DNA of 64,000 nt from Wansuia hejianensis (GTDB taxonomy: Bacteria; Bacillota; Clostridia; Lachnospirales; Lachnospiraceae): NCBI RefSeq assembly GCF_014337215.1, contig NZ_CP060635.1:71001-135000 (forward strand), written 5' to 3'. The number at the start of each line of letters is the position of its first letter. Position 1 is the stretch's first letter. Positions 15,581 through 23,525 of this stretch are shown piece by piece. The notes under the pieces were generated by a model that saw only the letters and a list, made by a program, of their open reading frames with translations, made no database searches and was not told where the DNA came from. The position numbers were made by a program, and so were the translations under genes.

Positions 15581-17662
15581 TTAAACCAGGGGTTCTTCGG
15601 ATTCTGCTGCTATATAATTCGCACTTTTTTTGAATGCCTGTTTCAGCTCGCTGGGAGGCTCCTCCTTGAAGATTTGTGACCAGGATTTCAAAAGGTTGGC
15701 GGGCGTCACGCTGATGGGTTCTATCCCTATAAAAGAAGGTGTTTTCTTGCCCAGCATTGCGTTGGCGGCGGCCAGCGCGATGGCCTGCCCCTGTTCGTAA
15801 GAGCACTGTGCGCTGATCATCTTGATCATCCCGCCCTTAGCCATGTTCAGGGCGTCCGGGTAATCCAGATCGCCGGTGACGATGGCGATATCAGTCCGGT
15901 CCAGCTCTGACAGGGCGCGGATGGCTTCCAGCGCGGGCCCGTCCCAGGAGACATACAGTGCTTCGATTTCCGGATGGTGTTTGATATATTTTAAAGTGTT
16001 TTCGTAGACCTCCGTTTCCCGGTGGAACTGGATATTGGCGCAAATCTGTATGGAGGGATATTCCTCGGTCAGAACCTGTATGGCGGCGTTGTCTCTCTGG
16101 TTCGTGGCGTAAAAATCAGCGTCGTGAGTGATCAGGGCCGCCTTTGTCAGGGAGTGCCGGAGCATATATTCGCCCAGGCCGTGGCCCATGTTGCGCCCGT
16201 GAGAATGCTCGTTGACGGAGACGCAGGAGACGTAATCGGATACGGTAAGCCCCTCGGGCACATTGGATATCAATACCAGCCGTGAACTGCCTGATACGAT
16301 GCGCTGAAATGCCTCTGAGGTCTCCCGGTTATCCGTAGGAATGGCGATGATAATATCAGGCTCCAGCAGCCGCAGGCTGTCCAGCTGGCGGCATTGAAGG
16401 GAAGGATCAAAGTGGGCGTCTGTGATGGCGATGAGGGAGATCCCCAGATTATCGAAAACATCCCTGATACCCTTCTGATGCAGCTCCATCCAGGCCTTCC
16501 CAGCGTAATGGAAGGAGATCGCCGCCGTCAGATGGCGGCTCCGTATTTGTGCGATCTCGCTGTCGTTCAGGGAAAGGGAGCTGGGAGAGGCAGCACGTTC
16601 GCCAAACGGCCCCCGGCCGATCCCGCAGGTGGATTCACGCACATTAATTTTGGTGCTGAGGGAACGATGGATATATATTTCTTTTAGGGCGGGCACGTTG
16701 GCTGCCTCGTTGTTCCTGATCCTCTGCAGAAGCATCTCCACCGCCATCCGCCCGAATTCTTCTGTGTTTTGGCTAATGGTTGTAATGGCGGGCGTGTGCA
16801 GCGCGGACCATTCAAAATCATTGAAGGTGACGATGGAGAGAGATTCCGGGCATGGGATGTTGTGCAGGCGGATGTATCTGAACACAGGGGTGACCAGAGA
16901 ATAATTGGCCACAAAAAGCGCGGTGGGTGCAGGCTGTTCGTTAAAGAGAAGGGAGTCCAGAACTTCATACGCTTCAGTTTCACTCTGCACCTGGGGATGG
17001 ACATAGCTCTCCTTGACGGCGATGGAATAATCGTTGAGTGCGCTGCGGTATCCCTCGAGACGTTTAGGGCTGCGGTCTATGCTGCGTCCGATGTAGGCGA
17101 TCTGCTCGTGGCCGTTTTTTATCAGATGTTCAATGGCCCGGTAGGCTCCCTCGCGGGTGTCCGAGGTGATGGTGTCCGCCAGGTAACCTTCCGTTTCTCT
17201 GCCGAGGATCACCACTGGGACCGACTGACCGCTCAGGATCTGATTCGTGATGTAATCTCTTTCGTCGGGAAACAGTATGATGCCGGAGATCAGTCTGGAT
17301 TCAATGACAGACCTGAGGAAGGCGGCCAGAGAATCAGCCTGGCTGCTGCAGAGGACGGTGAGCAGAGAATATCCGCTGTCCTTCAGGTGGGATTCGATCT
17401 GGTGCTCAATCTGCTTCTGGAAATTGCTCTTTTTTTCTGTGATGAGAAGCAGGATATATTTTTCTGAGGTTTGAGCGGGCGCGGCTATGGGCGCCCTTTT
17501 TCCTTTTTTGATCACAAAGTTTGGGGGGACTTCCAGCTCTTCAATCGCTTTCTCTACACGTTTTACAAGCTCTGGGCTGACATAACGCGTCTTATTGACC
17601 ACATGAGATACAGTAGATGTGGATACTCCGGCCATTTTCGCAATATCATTGATAGTTGCCAT
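15581..17662 (-). CDS. LacI-family repressor fused to a second sugar-binding domain
   Basis: The 693-aa protein is twice the usual LacI length. Residues 1-60 form the LacI helix-turn-helix (TINDIAKMAGVSTSTVSHVV) and hinge. About 66-335 is a complete LacI PBP1 domain (VILGRET, EGAYRAIEHLIKNGHEQIAYIG, SIVTFNDFEWSA). After a linker, about 365-670 is a second PBP1-like domain without a signal peptide. It matches the transport binding protein at 10,461 block by block: LSLNDSEI, TAAISFHYAG, YVSCVSVNEHSHG, YATNQR, HPEIEALYVSWD. The protein is therefore likely a cytoplasmic repressor with two sugar sensors, one recruited from the regulated importer. AAGGAG precedes the start. ATTTGCGCAAAT lies upstream of its own promoter. 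Confidence 0.92.
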   Translation of the reverse strand: MATINDIAKMAGVSTSTVSHVVNKTRYVSPELVKRVEKAIEELEVPPNFVIKKGKRAPIAAPAQTSEKYILLLITEKKSNFQKQIEHQIESHLKDSGYSLLTVLCSSQADSLAAFLRSVIESRLISGIILFPDERDYITNQILSGQSVPVVILGRETEGYLADTITSDTREGAYRAIEHLIKNGHEQIAYIGRSIDRSPKRLEGYRSALNDYSIAVKESYVHPQVQSETEAYEVLDSLLFNEQPAPTALFVANYSLVTPVFRYIRLHNIPCPESLSIVTFNDFEWSALHTPAITTISQNTEEFGRMAVEMLLQRIRNNEAANVPALKEIYIHRSLSTKINVRESTCGIGRGPFGERAASPSSLSLNDSEIAQIRSRHLTAAISFHYAGKAWMELHQKGIRDVFDNLGISLIAITDAHFDPSLQCRQLDSLRLLEPDIIIAIPTDNRETSEAFQRIVSGSSRLVLISNVPEGLTVSDYVSCVSVNEHSHGRNMGHGLGEYMLRHSLTKAALITHDADFYATNQRDNAAIQVLTEEYPSIQICANIQFHRETEVYENTLKYIKHHPEIEALYVSWDGPALEAIRALSELDRTDIAIVTGDLDYPDALNMAKGGMIKMISAQCSYEQGQAIALAAANAMLGKKTPSFIGIEPISVTPANLLKSWSQIFKEEPPSELKQAFKKSANYIAAESEEPLV

Positions 17663-17709
17663 ATGAAAACTCCTTATTGGATGAAAATATTGTGAAAGGT
17701 TATAGATAC

Positions 17710-17738
17710 ATTATATAAGTAGGAACAGGTACTGTCAA
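17710..17738 (-). promoter_or_regulatory. Promoter of the hybrid LacI gene
   Basis: On the minus strand the sequence is fully consensus: TTGACA (plus 17,733-17,738), a 17-base spacer and TATAAT (17,710-17,715). The operator lies immediately upstream of the -35 box, a position compatible with autoregulation. Confidence 0.85.
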
Positions 17739-17742
17739 TAAA

Positions 17743-17754
17743 ATTTGCGCAAAT
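17743..17754. promoter_or_regulatory. LacI-type operator, copy 3
   Basis: Perfect ATTTGCGCAAAT palindrome four bases upstream of the -35 box of the regulator gene. It is identical to the two operators at 9,344 and 9,566. Confidence 0.85.
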
Positions 17755-17824
17755 AAGTAATGGCACTGTAACGCTGAACTGGACGGTATTTTCCCGGGCC
17801 GGGTGGAATTCCTCTTAAGATTGA

Positions 17825-17853
17825 TTGCCGTACTCCTGACAGTATGGTATAAT
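17825..17853 (+). promoter_or_regulatory. Possible promoter of the aldo/keto reductase gene with long leader
   Basis: TTGCCG, a 17-base spacer and a consensus TATAAT. Transcription would begin near 17,860 and leave a leader of almost 250 bases before the ATG at 18,107. I see no ORF and no riboswitch class I recognise in 17,860-18,100. Confidence 0.55.
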
Positions 17854-18106
17854 GTCGTGAGACATTGTACCGGCAGAGGGCTGCGGCTGAGATATGTGAA
17901 ATCTTTCCAGGCAGCTTGTGTGCATCCGGCGGTGGGGCATTGCGTCCGGAGGGATGGTATCATGGATGCCGGTCATTTGACAATAACGTTCTGGAAAGTA
18001 TCCTCCAAAGCCGGAGACAGGAGCGAAAATTGTTCTTGTCGGGCGGAGGCCGGGAAAAGGGCCGTAAAATGAATGGCAGAAAGCCATATTCAGAAAGGAA
18101 GGTTGT

Positions 18107-19228
18107 ATGCAGTACAGAAAATTTGGCCGCACGGGAGTGGAAGTTTCAGCGCTGGGGTTTGGCTGCATGCGTTTCCCCTTAATTCAGAGGGACGGGGAAG
18201 AGCGTGTGGATGAAGAACAGGCAGCCGCCATGCTGCGCTATGGAATTGATCACGGATTAAATTATGTGGATACGGCATACCCGTATTTGAACGGCAAATG
18301 TGAAGCGGCAGTTGGAAGGGCCCTTCAGGACGGCTACCGGGAGAAGGTTTATCTGGCTACAAAATCACCAGTCTGGCTTCTGAAGGAGGAGGAAGATTTC
18401 GACAGGATTCTGGAGGAGCAGCTGGAGCGGCTGCAGACAGAGTATATCGATTTTTATCTCCTGCATGCCCTGGATCAGGAACGTTTTGAAAATATCGTGC
18501 TGAACATGCGTCTGCTGGATCACCTGGAAGCCGCGAAGGCGGCCGGGAAGATCAGGCATATCGGTTTTTCATTCCACGATTCCTTCGAGGTGTTCAAAAA
18601 GATTGTGGATTATTACAGCGGCTGGGAATTTTGCCAGATTCAGTATAACTATGCAGATACAGAGCACCAGGCCGGGAGAAAAGGACTTCAGTATGCGGCA
18701 TCTAAGGGGCTGGGAGTTGTGATTATGGAGCCTCTGCGGGGCGGAAAGCTGGCAGCGCCGGCGACGCATCTGGCAGACGTATTTCCGAAAGAACGTACTC
18801 CTGTGGAATGGGGCCTGGATTTTCTGTGGAACCAGCCAGAGGTCAGCCTGGTTCTGAGCGGCATGAACTCTATGAAGCAGGTAGAGGATAATCTCAGCTA
18901 TGCCTCCCGTTCCGCTGCTGGTATGCTGGACACTTCCAGTGAGGAGATGTACCGGAAAGCCGGAGAGATTTTCAATACGATGGCGCTGGTGAAATGCACC
19001 CACTGTGAATATTGCCTGCCGTGCCCTTCGGGTCTCAATATCCCGGAGATTTTCAGCATCTATAATCAGTCGGCTACAGATGGAATGGATGTGGCAAGGA
19101 AGAAATACGCGCTGCTGGACAAAAAAGCGGATGAATGCATCCGCTGCAGGCGCTGTGAAAAGGCGTGCCCTCAGCACATTGGCGTCAGCGCCATGATGCT
19201 GGATATCGGTGAAGAGCTGGAAGCTTGA
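18107..19228 (+). CDS. Aldo/keto reductase with C-terminal 4Fe-4S domain
   Basis: An NAD(P)H-linked AKR barrel is fused to a ferredoxin-like tail. The N-terminus MQYRKFGRTGVEVSALGFG and the catalytic Asp/Tyr block YVDTAYPY are typical. GVVIMEPLRGGKL marks the clostridial/archaeal AKR group. At the C-terminus, cysteines in CTHCEYCLPCPSGL and CIRCRRCEKACPQ would hold two iron-sulfur clusters. Such proteins (about 375 aa) are common in anaerobes, where electrons may enter through the clusters. GGAAGG precedes the ATG. The gene appears monocistronic, and its substrate is unknown. Confidence 0.88.
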   Translation: MQYRKFGRTGVEVSALGFGCMRFPLIQRDGEERVDEEQAAAMLRYGIDHGLNYVDTAYPYLNGKCEAAVGRALQDGYREKVYLATKSPVWLLKEEEDFDRILEEQLERLQTEYIDFYLLHALDQERFENIVLNMRLLDHLEAAKAAGKIRHIGFSFHDSFEVFKKIVDYYSGWEFCQIQYNYADTEHQAGRKGLQYAASKGLGVVIMEPLRGGKLAAPATHLADVFPKERTPVEWGLDFLWNQPEVSLVLSGMNSMKQVEDNLSYASRSAAGMLDTSSEEMYRKAGEIFNTMALVKCTHCEYCLPCPSGLNIPEIFSIYNQSATDGMDVARKKYALLDKKADECIRCRRCEKACPQHIGVSAMMLDIGEELEA

Positions 19229-19314
19229 GAAGCGAGAATACCGCGGCGCCGTCAGGGCCAGGCAGGGCACTGACTTTATGTCCGCGGGAATAAAATGAAG
19301 AGAGGTAGAATGAA

Positions 19315-20232
19315 GTGAGACTGGAAATCAAAGATCTTCATAAGCAGTTTGGAGAGACGGAAGTTCTCCATGGAATTTCCTTTTCCGTGGAAAGTGGAAA
19401 AGCGCTGGGATTGCTGGGCAGAAACGGAGCGGGCAAGACGACGACTATACGGATTATTATGGACGTGTTCAAGGCCAACAGCGGACAGGTGCTTCTGGAC
19501 GGCCAGCCAGCCTGGCAGCAGAAGGTGAATATAGGATATCTGCCGGAGGAACGGGGGTTGTATCCGAAGAAAAAAGTCAATGAACAGATTGTGTATCTGG
19601 CGTGCCTGAGGGGAATGAAGGCGGCAGACGCGAAAAAAAGCATGCGCTACTGGCTGGAACGCCTGGGCGTGGCGGAATACGAGAACAGGAAGCTTGAGAC
19701 GCTTTCTAAGGGTAACCAGCAGAAGGTTCAGCTTGCGCAGACTCTGGTCTGCAATCCGGATGTGATCATCCTGGATGAGCCGTTTTCCGGACTGGACCCT
19801 GTCAATTCCCAGGTCCTGAAAGATGTGATTTCAGAGCAGATCGACCAGGGAAGGCTGGTGATCTTTTCCAGCCATCAGATGAACTATGTGGAGGAATTCT
19901 GCGAGGATATCGTCATCATTAACCGGGGGCAGATTGTCCTGGGCGGGAATCTGAGGGAGATTAAAAAGGATTTCGGCAGGGATCGTCTGGTCCTGAGCCT
20001 GGCAGACCGGGACGGGGAAGAGACAGTGAGGCTTGTGAAAGAACAGTTCAGGGAGCTGGTGACCGTGATGGGACAGCGGAAGGAGCAGGCAATTCTTCAG
20101 TTAAAGCCAGAGATCAGCAAAAAACAGCTGATGACGGCGCTGGCGGAAGCAGATTTGGACGTGGAGAGCTTTGGGAATTATGAGCCTTCGCTGAATGACA
20201 TCTTTGTAGAAAGTGCAGGTGACCAGGTATGA
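19315..20232 (+). CDS. ABC-2-type exporter ATP-binding protein (NatA-like)
   Basis: A single ABC domain of 305 aa has Walker A LGRNGAGKTTT, signature LSKGNQQKVQ and Walker B VIILDEPFSGLDP. The H-loop SSHQM follows. The extended C-terminal part (VLSLADRDGEETVR and beyond) is typical of NatA/YhaQ-like ATPases. The start is the GTG at 19,315, because the nearest ATG (19,309) runs into a stop. GAGAGG lies at the right distance. The stop overlaps the permease start as ATGA, so the two subunits are coupled. Confidence 0.92.
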   Translation: MRLEIKDLHKQFGETEVLHGISFSVESGKALGLLGRNGAGKTTTIRIIMDVFKANSGQVLLDGQPAWQQKVNIGYLPEERGLYPKKKVNEQIVYLACLRGMKAADAKKSMRYWLERLGVAEYENRKLETLSKGNQQKVQLAQTLVCNPDVIILDEPFSGLDPVNSQVLKDVISEQIDQGRLVIFSSHQMNYVEEFCEDIVIINRGQIVLGGNLREIKKDFGRDRLVLSLADRDGEETVRLVKEQFRELVTVMGQRKEQAILQLKPEISKKQLMTALAEADLDVESFGNYEPSLNDIFVESAGDQV

Positions 20233-21443
20233 AACAGTTCTGGACCGTTTTAAAATTTGAGCTGGGCAATTACTTTAAAAACAAAGGTTTTGTGATGACC
20301 ACGGTTCTGATCGCCGTGATCCTGTCAGGAGTTATTATCGTACCGACCTTTTTCATGGGGAACTCGAAGTCCGGCGACAGCGGTGAGCATGCAGTTACAG
20401 TGGCTGTGGCGGACGAGGCGGGAGTGATCTCAGACAGAGAAAGCTTCGCAGCGATGCTTCCGGACTATCAGCTGCAATTTCTGGACAGCGAAGATGCTGT
20501 GAAGGAAGCGGTGGAATCGGAGGAAGCGGAAAAAGGCTTTCTGGTCCAGGGGCCGGACCAGTACACGTATGTCCTGAAGAACCGTTCTGTATTCTCCGAG
20601 GGGCAGGACCCCTTTGAAGAGGCTCTGGCGAAAAATTACCGGGCGGCGGAGCTGGCCCGGGAAGGGATCGACGCGGCTGAGGTGGAGAACATTTATGCCC
20701 AGCCTATGAAGTCTGAGACTATGATTCTCGGCAAAGACAGCGCGATGAATTACTGGTATACTTATGCGCTGATATTTATTCTGTATTTCCTGATTATTTT
20801 CTACGGTCAGATGATCGCGGTTTCCGTGACGACCGAGAAGAGCAACCGGGCCATCGAGATATTGGTGACCAGCGTGGACAGCAACAGCCTGATATTCGGC
20901 AAGGTGCTGGCGGGTGCCATCGGAGGTATCGTACAGGCAGGAGTGATATTGGGCAGCGCCCTTGTATCCTACCATGCCTTTGCAGACGCATGGGGCCATC
21001 AACTGGATTTTCTGTTCCAGATCCCTGCCGTGGTATGGGCAGCGTTCCTGGTGTTCGGCCTCATGGGGTATCTCCTGTATGCCTTTATTTTCGGAATGGT
21101 GGGCGCGCTCGTGTCAAAAACGGAGGATATCAGCAAAAGCTCCAGTACAGTCATGATTATCTATATGGCGTCTTTCTTTGTTGCGATCTATGGCATGATG
21201 ATGCCGGACACTATGCTGGTGAAGGTGGCGTCCTTCATACCGTTTACATCCAGCAACGGAATGTTGTTGCGGATCGCCTTGGGCACTGTGGCGCCCTGGG
21301 AAATCATGATATCCGCGGTGCTGCTGGGAGGAAGCTGCATACTTGTAGGGGTTCTGGCCGCGAAAATTTTCCGCTTCGGAACGCTGATGTACGGCAATCC
21401 CATCAAGCTGTCCACAGCTATTAAAAAAATCCGGGAGAAATAA
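20229..21443 (+). CDS. ABC-2-type exporter permease (NatB-like)
   Basis: This membrane subunit partners the preceding ATPase. It has the NatB/YhaP layout: one N-terminal membrane segment (VLIAVILSGVIIVPTFFM), a large extracellular domain of about 130 residues, and a C-terminal group of about five segments. VTTEKSNRAIEILVTSV lies in the cytoplasmic loop, a hallmark of the family. NatAB-type exporters pump Na+ or drugs in some bacteria. The substrate here cannot be told. The 404-aa length fits. Confidence 0.9.
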   Translation: MKQFWTVLKFELGNYFKNKGFVMTTVLIAVILSGVIIVPTFFMGNSKSGDSGEHAVTVAVADEAGVISDRESFAAMLPDYQLQFLDSEDAVKEAVESEEAEKGFLVQGPDQYTYVLKNRSVFSEGQDPFEEALAKNYRAAELAREGIDAAEVENIYAQPMKSETMILGKDSAMNYWYTYALIFILYFLIIFYGQMIAVSVTTEKSNRAIEILVTSVDSNSLIFGKVLAGAIGGIVQAGVILGSALVSYHAFADAWGHQLDFLFQIPAVVWAAFLVFGLMGYLLYAFIFGMVGALVSKTEDISKSSSTVMIIYMASFFVAIYGMMMPDTMLVKVASFIPFTSSNGMLLRIALGTVAPWEIMISAVLLGGSCILVGVLAAKIFRFGTLMYGNPIKLSTAIKKIREK

Positions 21444-21446
21444 GCA

Positions 21447-22271
21447 ATGGATATGTATCGTCTCGTAGTTCTGGATTTGGACGGAACTCTGACAAATAAT
21501 AGAAAAGAAATCACGTCCCGGACCCGGGAAGCCCTTCTCCGTTACCAGGAGGAGGGCGGCCGGATCGTGCTGGCGTCCGGCCGCCCCACATATGGGGTAT
21601 GGCCGCTGGCCAGGGAGCTGAAGCTGGATGAGTACGGGAGCTATATCTTGTCTTTTAACGGCGCCGTGATCACAGAGTGCAGGCAGGGAGAAGTGCTGTT
21701 CCGCAGGGAACTGCCTCCCGATGTTCCTGCCCTTCTGGCGTCCATGGCCAGGGAATACGGCACGTCCCTGCTGACGTACCAGGATGACTGCATCTGCACG
21801 GAGACCCCCTGGGACTTGTATGTGCAGAAAGAAGTGATCTGTACAAAAATGAAGGTGAGAGAACTTAAGAATTTTGCGGAGGAAATTACGTTTCCTGTGG
21901 TGAAATGCATGCTGATGGAGCGGGGCGGTTATCTTGCGGGAGTAGAAGAAAGGCTTAAAGAACGGATCGGCAGCAGGCTGAGTATCTACCGTTCCGAGCC
22001 GTATTTCCTGGAGGTTATGCCGGAGGGAATCGATAAAGCCAGATCCCTGACCCGTCTGCTGGAAATGACCGGCATGGGGGCGGAGGATATGATGGCGTTT
22101 GGCGACGGCTATAACGATAAATCTATGATCATGATGGCCGGCTTCGGCGTGGCCATGAGAAACGGGCAGCCCTCTGTGAAAGCAGTGGCAGATTACGTGG
22201 CTCCGTCCAATGAAGAAGACGGAGTGGCCTATGTGATCGAAAATATGCTGGATGGTGAAAAATTGGGTTGA
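21447..22271 (+). CDS. Cof-type HAD phosphatase
   Basis: A 274-aa HAD-IIB (Cof/YidA type) sugar-phosphate or FMN phosphatase. Motif I is LDLDGTLTN, motif II VLASGRP, the motif III Lys is in GIDKARSLTRLL, and motif IV is AFGDGYNDKSMI. The cap insertion lies between motifs II and III as usual. It begins four bases after the exporter stop and may be cotranscribed, although no functional link is evident. It ends shortly before the tRNA-Phe gene. Confidence 0.9.
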   Translation: MDMYRLVVLDLDGTLTNNRKEITSRTREALLRYQEEGGRIVLASGRPTYGVWPLARELKLDEYGSYILSFNGAVITECRQGEVLFRRELPPDVPALLASMAREYGTSLLTYQDDCICTETPWDLYVQKEVICTKMKVRELKNFAEEITFPVVKCMLMERGGYLAGVEERLKERIGSRLSIYRSEPYFLEVMPEGIDKARSLTRLLEMTGMGAEDMMAFGDGYNDKSMIMMAGFGVAMRNGQPSVKAVADYVAPSNEEDGVAYVIENMLDGEKLG

Positions 22272-22312
22272 AATTTTCTCCGTCTTATGGTAAGATGGGA
22301 ACGATCTGAAAC

Positions 22313-22385
<73 letters not shown>

Positions 22386-22395
22386 CGAACAGAAG

Positions 22396-22431
22396 AGGGC
22401 TGTCGCTGTTGCGGCAGCCCTTGAACTTTTT
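22396..22431 (+). terminator. Rho-independent terminator after tRNA-Phe
   Basis: AGGGCTGTCGC / GCGGCAGCCCT stem (one wobble, TGTT loop) followed by TTGAACTTTTT. It begins 11 bases after the tRNA. The rest of the spacer up to 22,580 contains no feature I can support. Confidence 0.85.
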
Positions 22432-22580
22432 AAAGACTATTTTTATATCAATTGGGTTTTATCCGCTTTCTAAAATGGTTTGCAAAACACTGGCTCTCAA
22501 CGGCGTTTTGTGATATGATTATCGATGAATATTTCAGAAGGCTGTGGTTAGAAAAATCTTGAATATAAAGGAGAATTGCT

Positions 22581-23525
22581 ATGTATGATGTTACGGCGTT
22601 AGGCGAGATTCTGATTGATTTTACACCCTATGGCAGCAGTGAGGGAGGACGCGCCCTGTTTGAGCAGAATCCGGGCGGGGCTCCGGCAAATGTGCTGGCG
22701 GCGCTGCAGAATCTGGGTCAGAAGACGGCGGTTATCGGTAAAGTCGGGGATGATATGCACGGGAAGCTGCTGAAGGAGACGCTGGAGAAGTGCGGTGTGG
22801 AGACAAAGGGAATGATTGTCGATCCGGATTATTTTACTACTCTGGCATTTGTGGCGCTGAAGAACGGGGAAAGGAGTTTTTCTTTTGCGAGGAAGCCCGG
22901 GGCGGATACGCAGCTGCGGGAGGACGAGGTGGATACAGAGATACTGAAGAATACCCGGATCTTTCACTGCGGCTCTCTGTCGCTGACGGATGAACCGGCC
23001 AGAAGCGCTACCTTTTATGCGATCCGGTGCGCGAAGGAGGCGGGAGCGTTGATTTCTTACGATCCCAATTACCGGGCGCTGCTGTGGAGCAGCCGGGAAG
23101 AGGCCAAGGAACAGATGCGCTCTGTGATCCCCTATGTGGATATCATGAAGATTTCAGACGAGGAGACGGAGCTTTTGACCGGAGTGGAGTCGCCGGAGGC
23201 GGCGGCAGGGGAGCTGATCCGGCAGGGAGTGGCGTGCGCCGTGGTCACTCTGGGCAAAGACGGAGCGCTGTTGAGGACGAAGGATTTCATGGTGCAGGCC
23301 AAAGGGGCGGAGCGCGAAGTGGTGGATACTACAGGCGCGGGAGATTCTTTCTGGGGAGGAATTCTTTCCAGATTCGCGTATTATAATGTAAAACCGGGGG
23401 ATCTGACAGAAGCTCAGGGGCTCGAGTTCGTCAGATTCGCGAATGTGGTGGCAGGGCTCTGTGTGGAGAAACGCGGGGGGATTCCGGCGATGCCGGCTCT
23501 TGAGGAAGTAATGAAACAGTTATGA
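22581..23525 (+). CDS. PfkB-family carbohydrate kinase (fructokinase-like)
   Basis: A 314-aa ribokinase-fold sugar kinase. The first PfkB signature region is NPGGAPANVLAALQNLG. The second is DTTGAGDSFWGG with the catalytic Asp. The start MYDVTALGEILIDFTPYG is characteristic of fructokinases of this family. Fructose is therefore the most likely substrate, but related sugars cannot be excluded. GGAGAA precedes the ATG. Its stop overlaps the start of the B12/radical-SAM gene as ATGA, which is probably just tight packing. Confidence 0.85.
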   Translation: MYDVTALGEILIDFTPYGSSEGGRALFEQNPGGAPANVLAALQNLGQKTAVIGKVGDDMHGKLLKETLEKCGVETKGMIVDPDYFTTLAFVALKNGERSFSFARKPGADTQLREDEVDTEILKNTRIFHCGSLSLTDEPARSATFYAIRCAKEAGALISYDPNYRALLWSSREEAKEQMRSVIPYVDIMKISDEETELLTGVESPEAAAGELIRQGVACAVVTLGKDGALLRTKDFMVQAKGAEREVVDTTGAGDSFWGGILSRFAYYNVKPGDLTEAQGLEFVRFANVVAGLCVEKRGGIPAMPALEEVMKQL

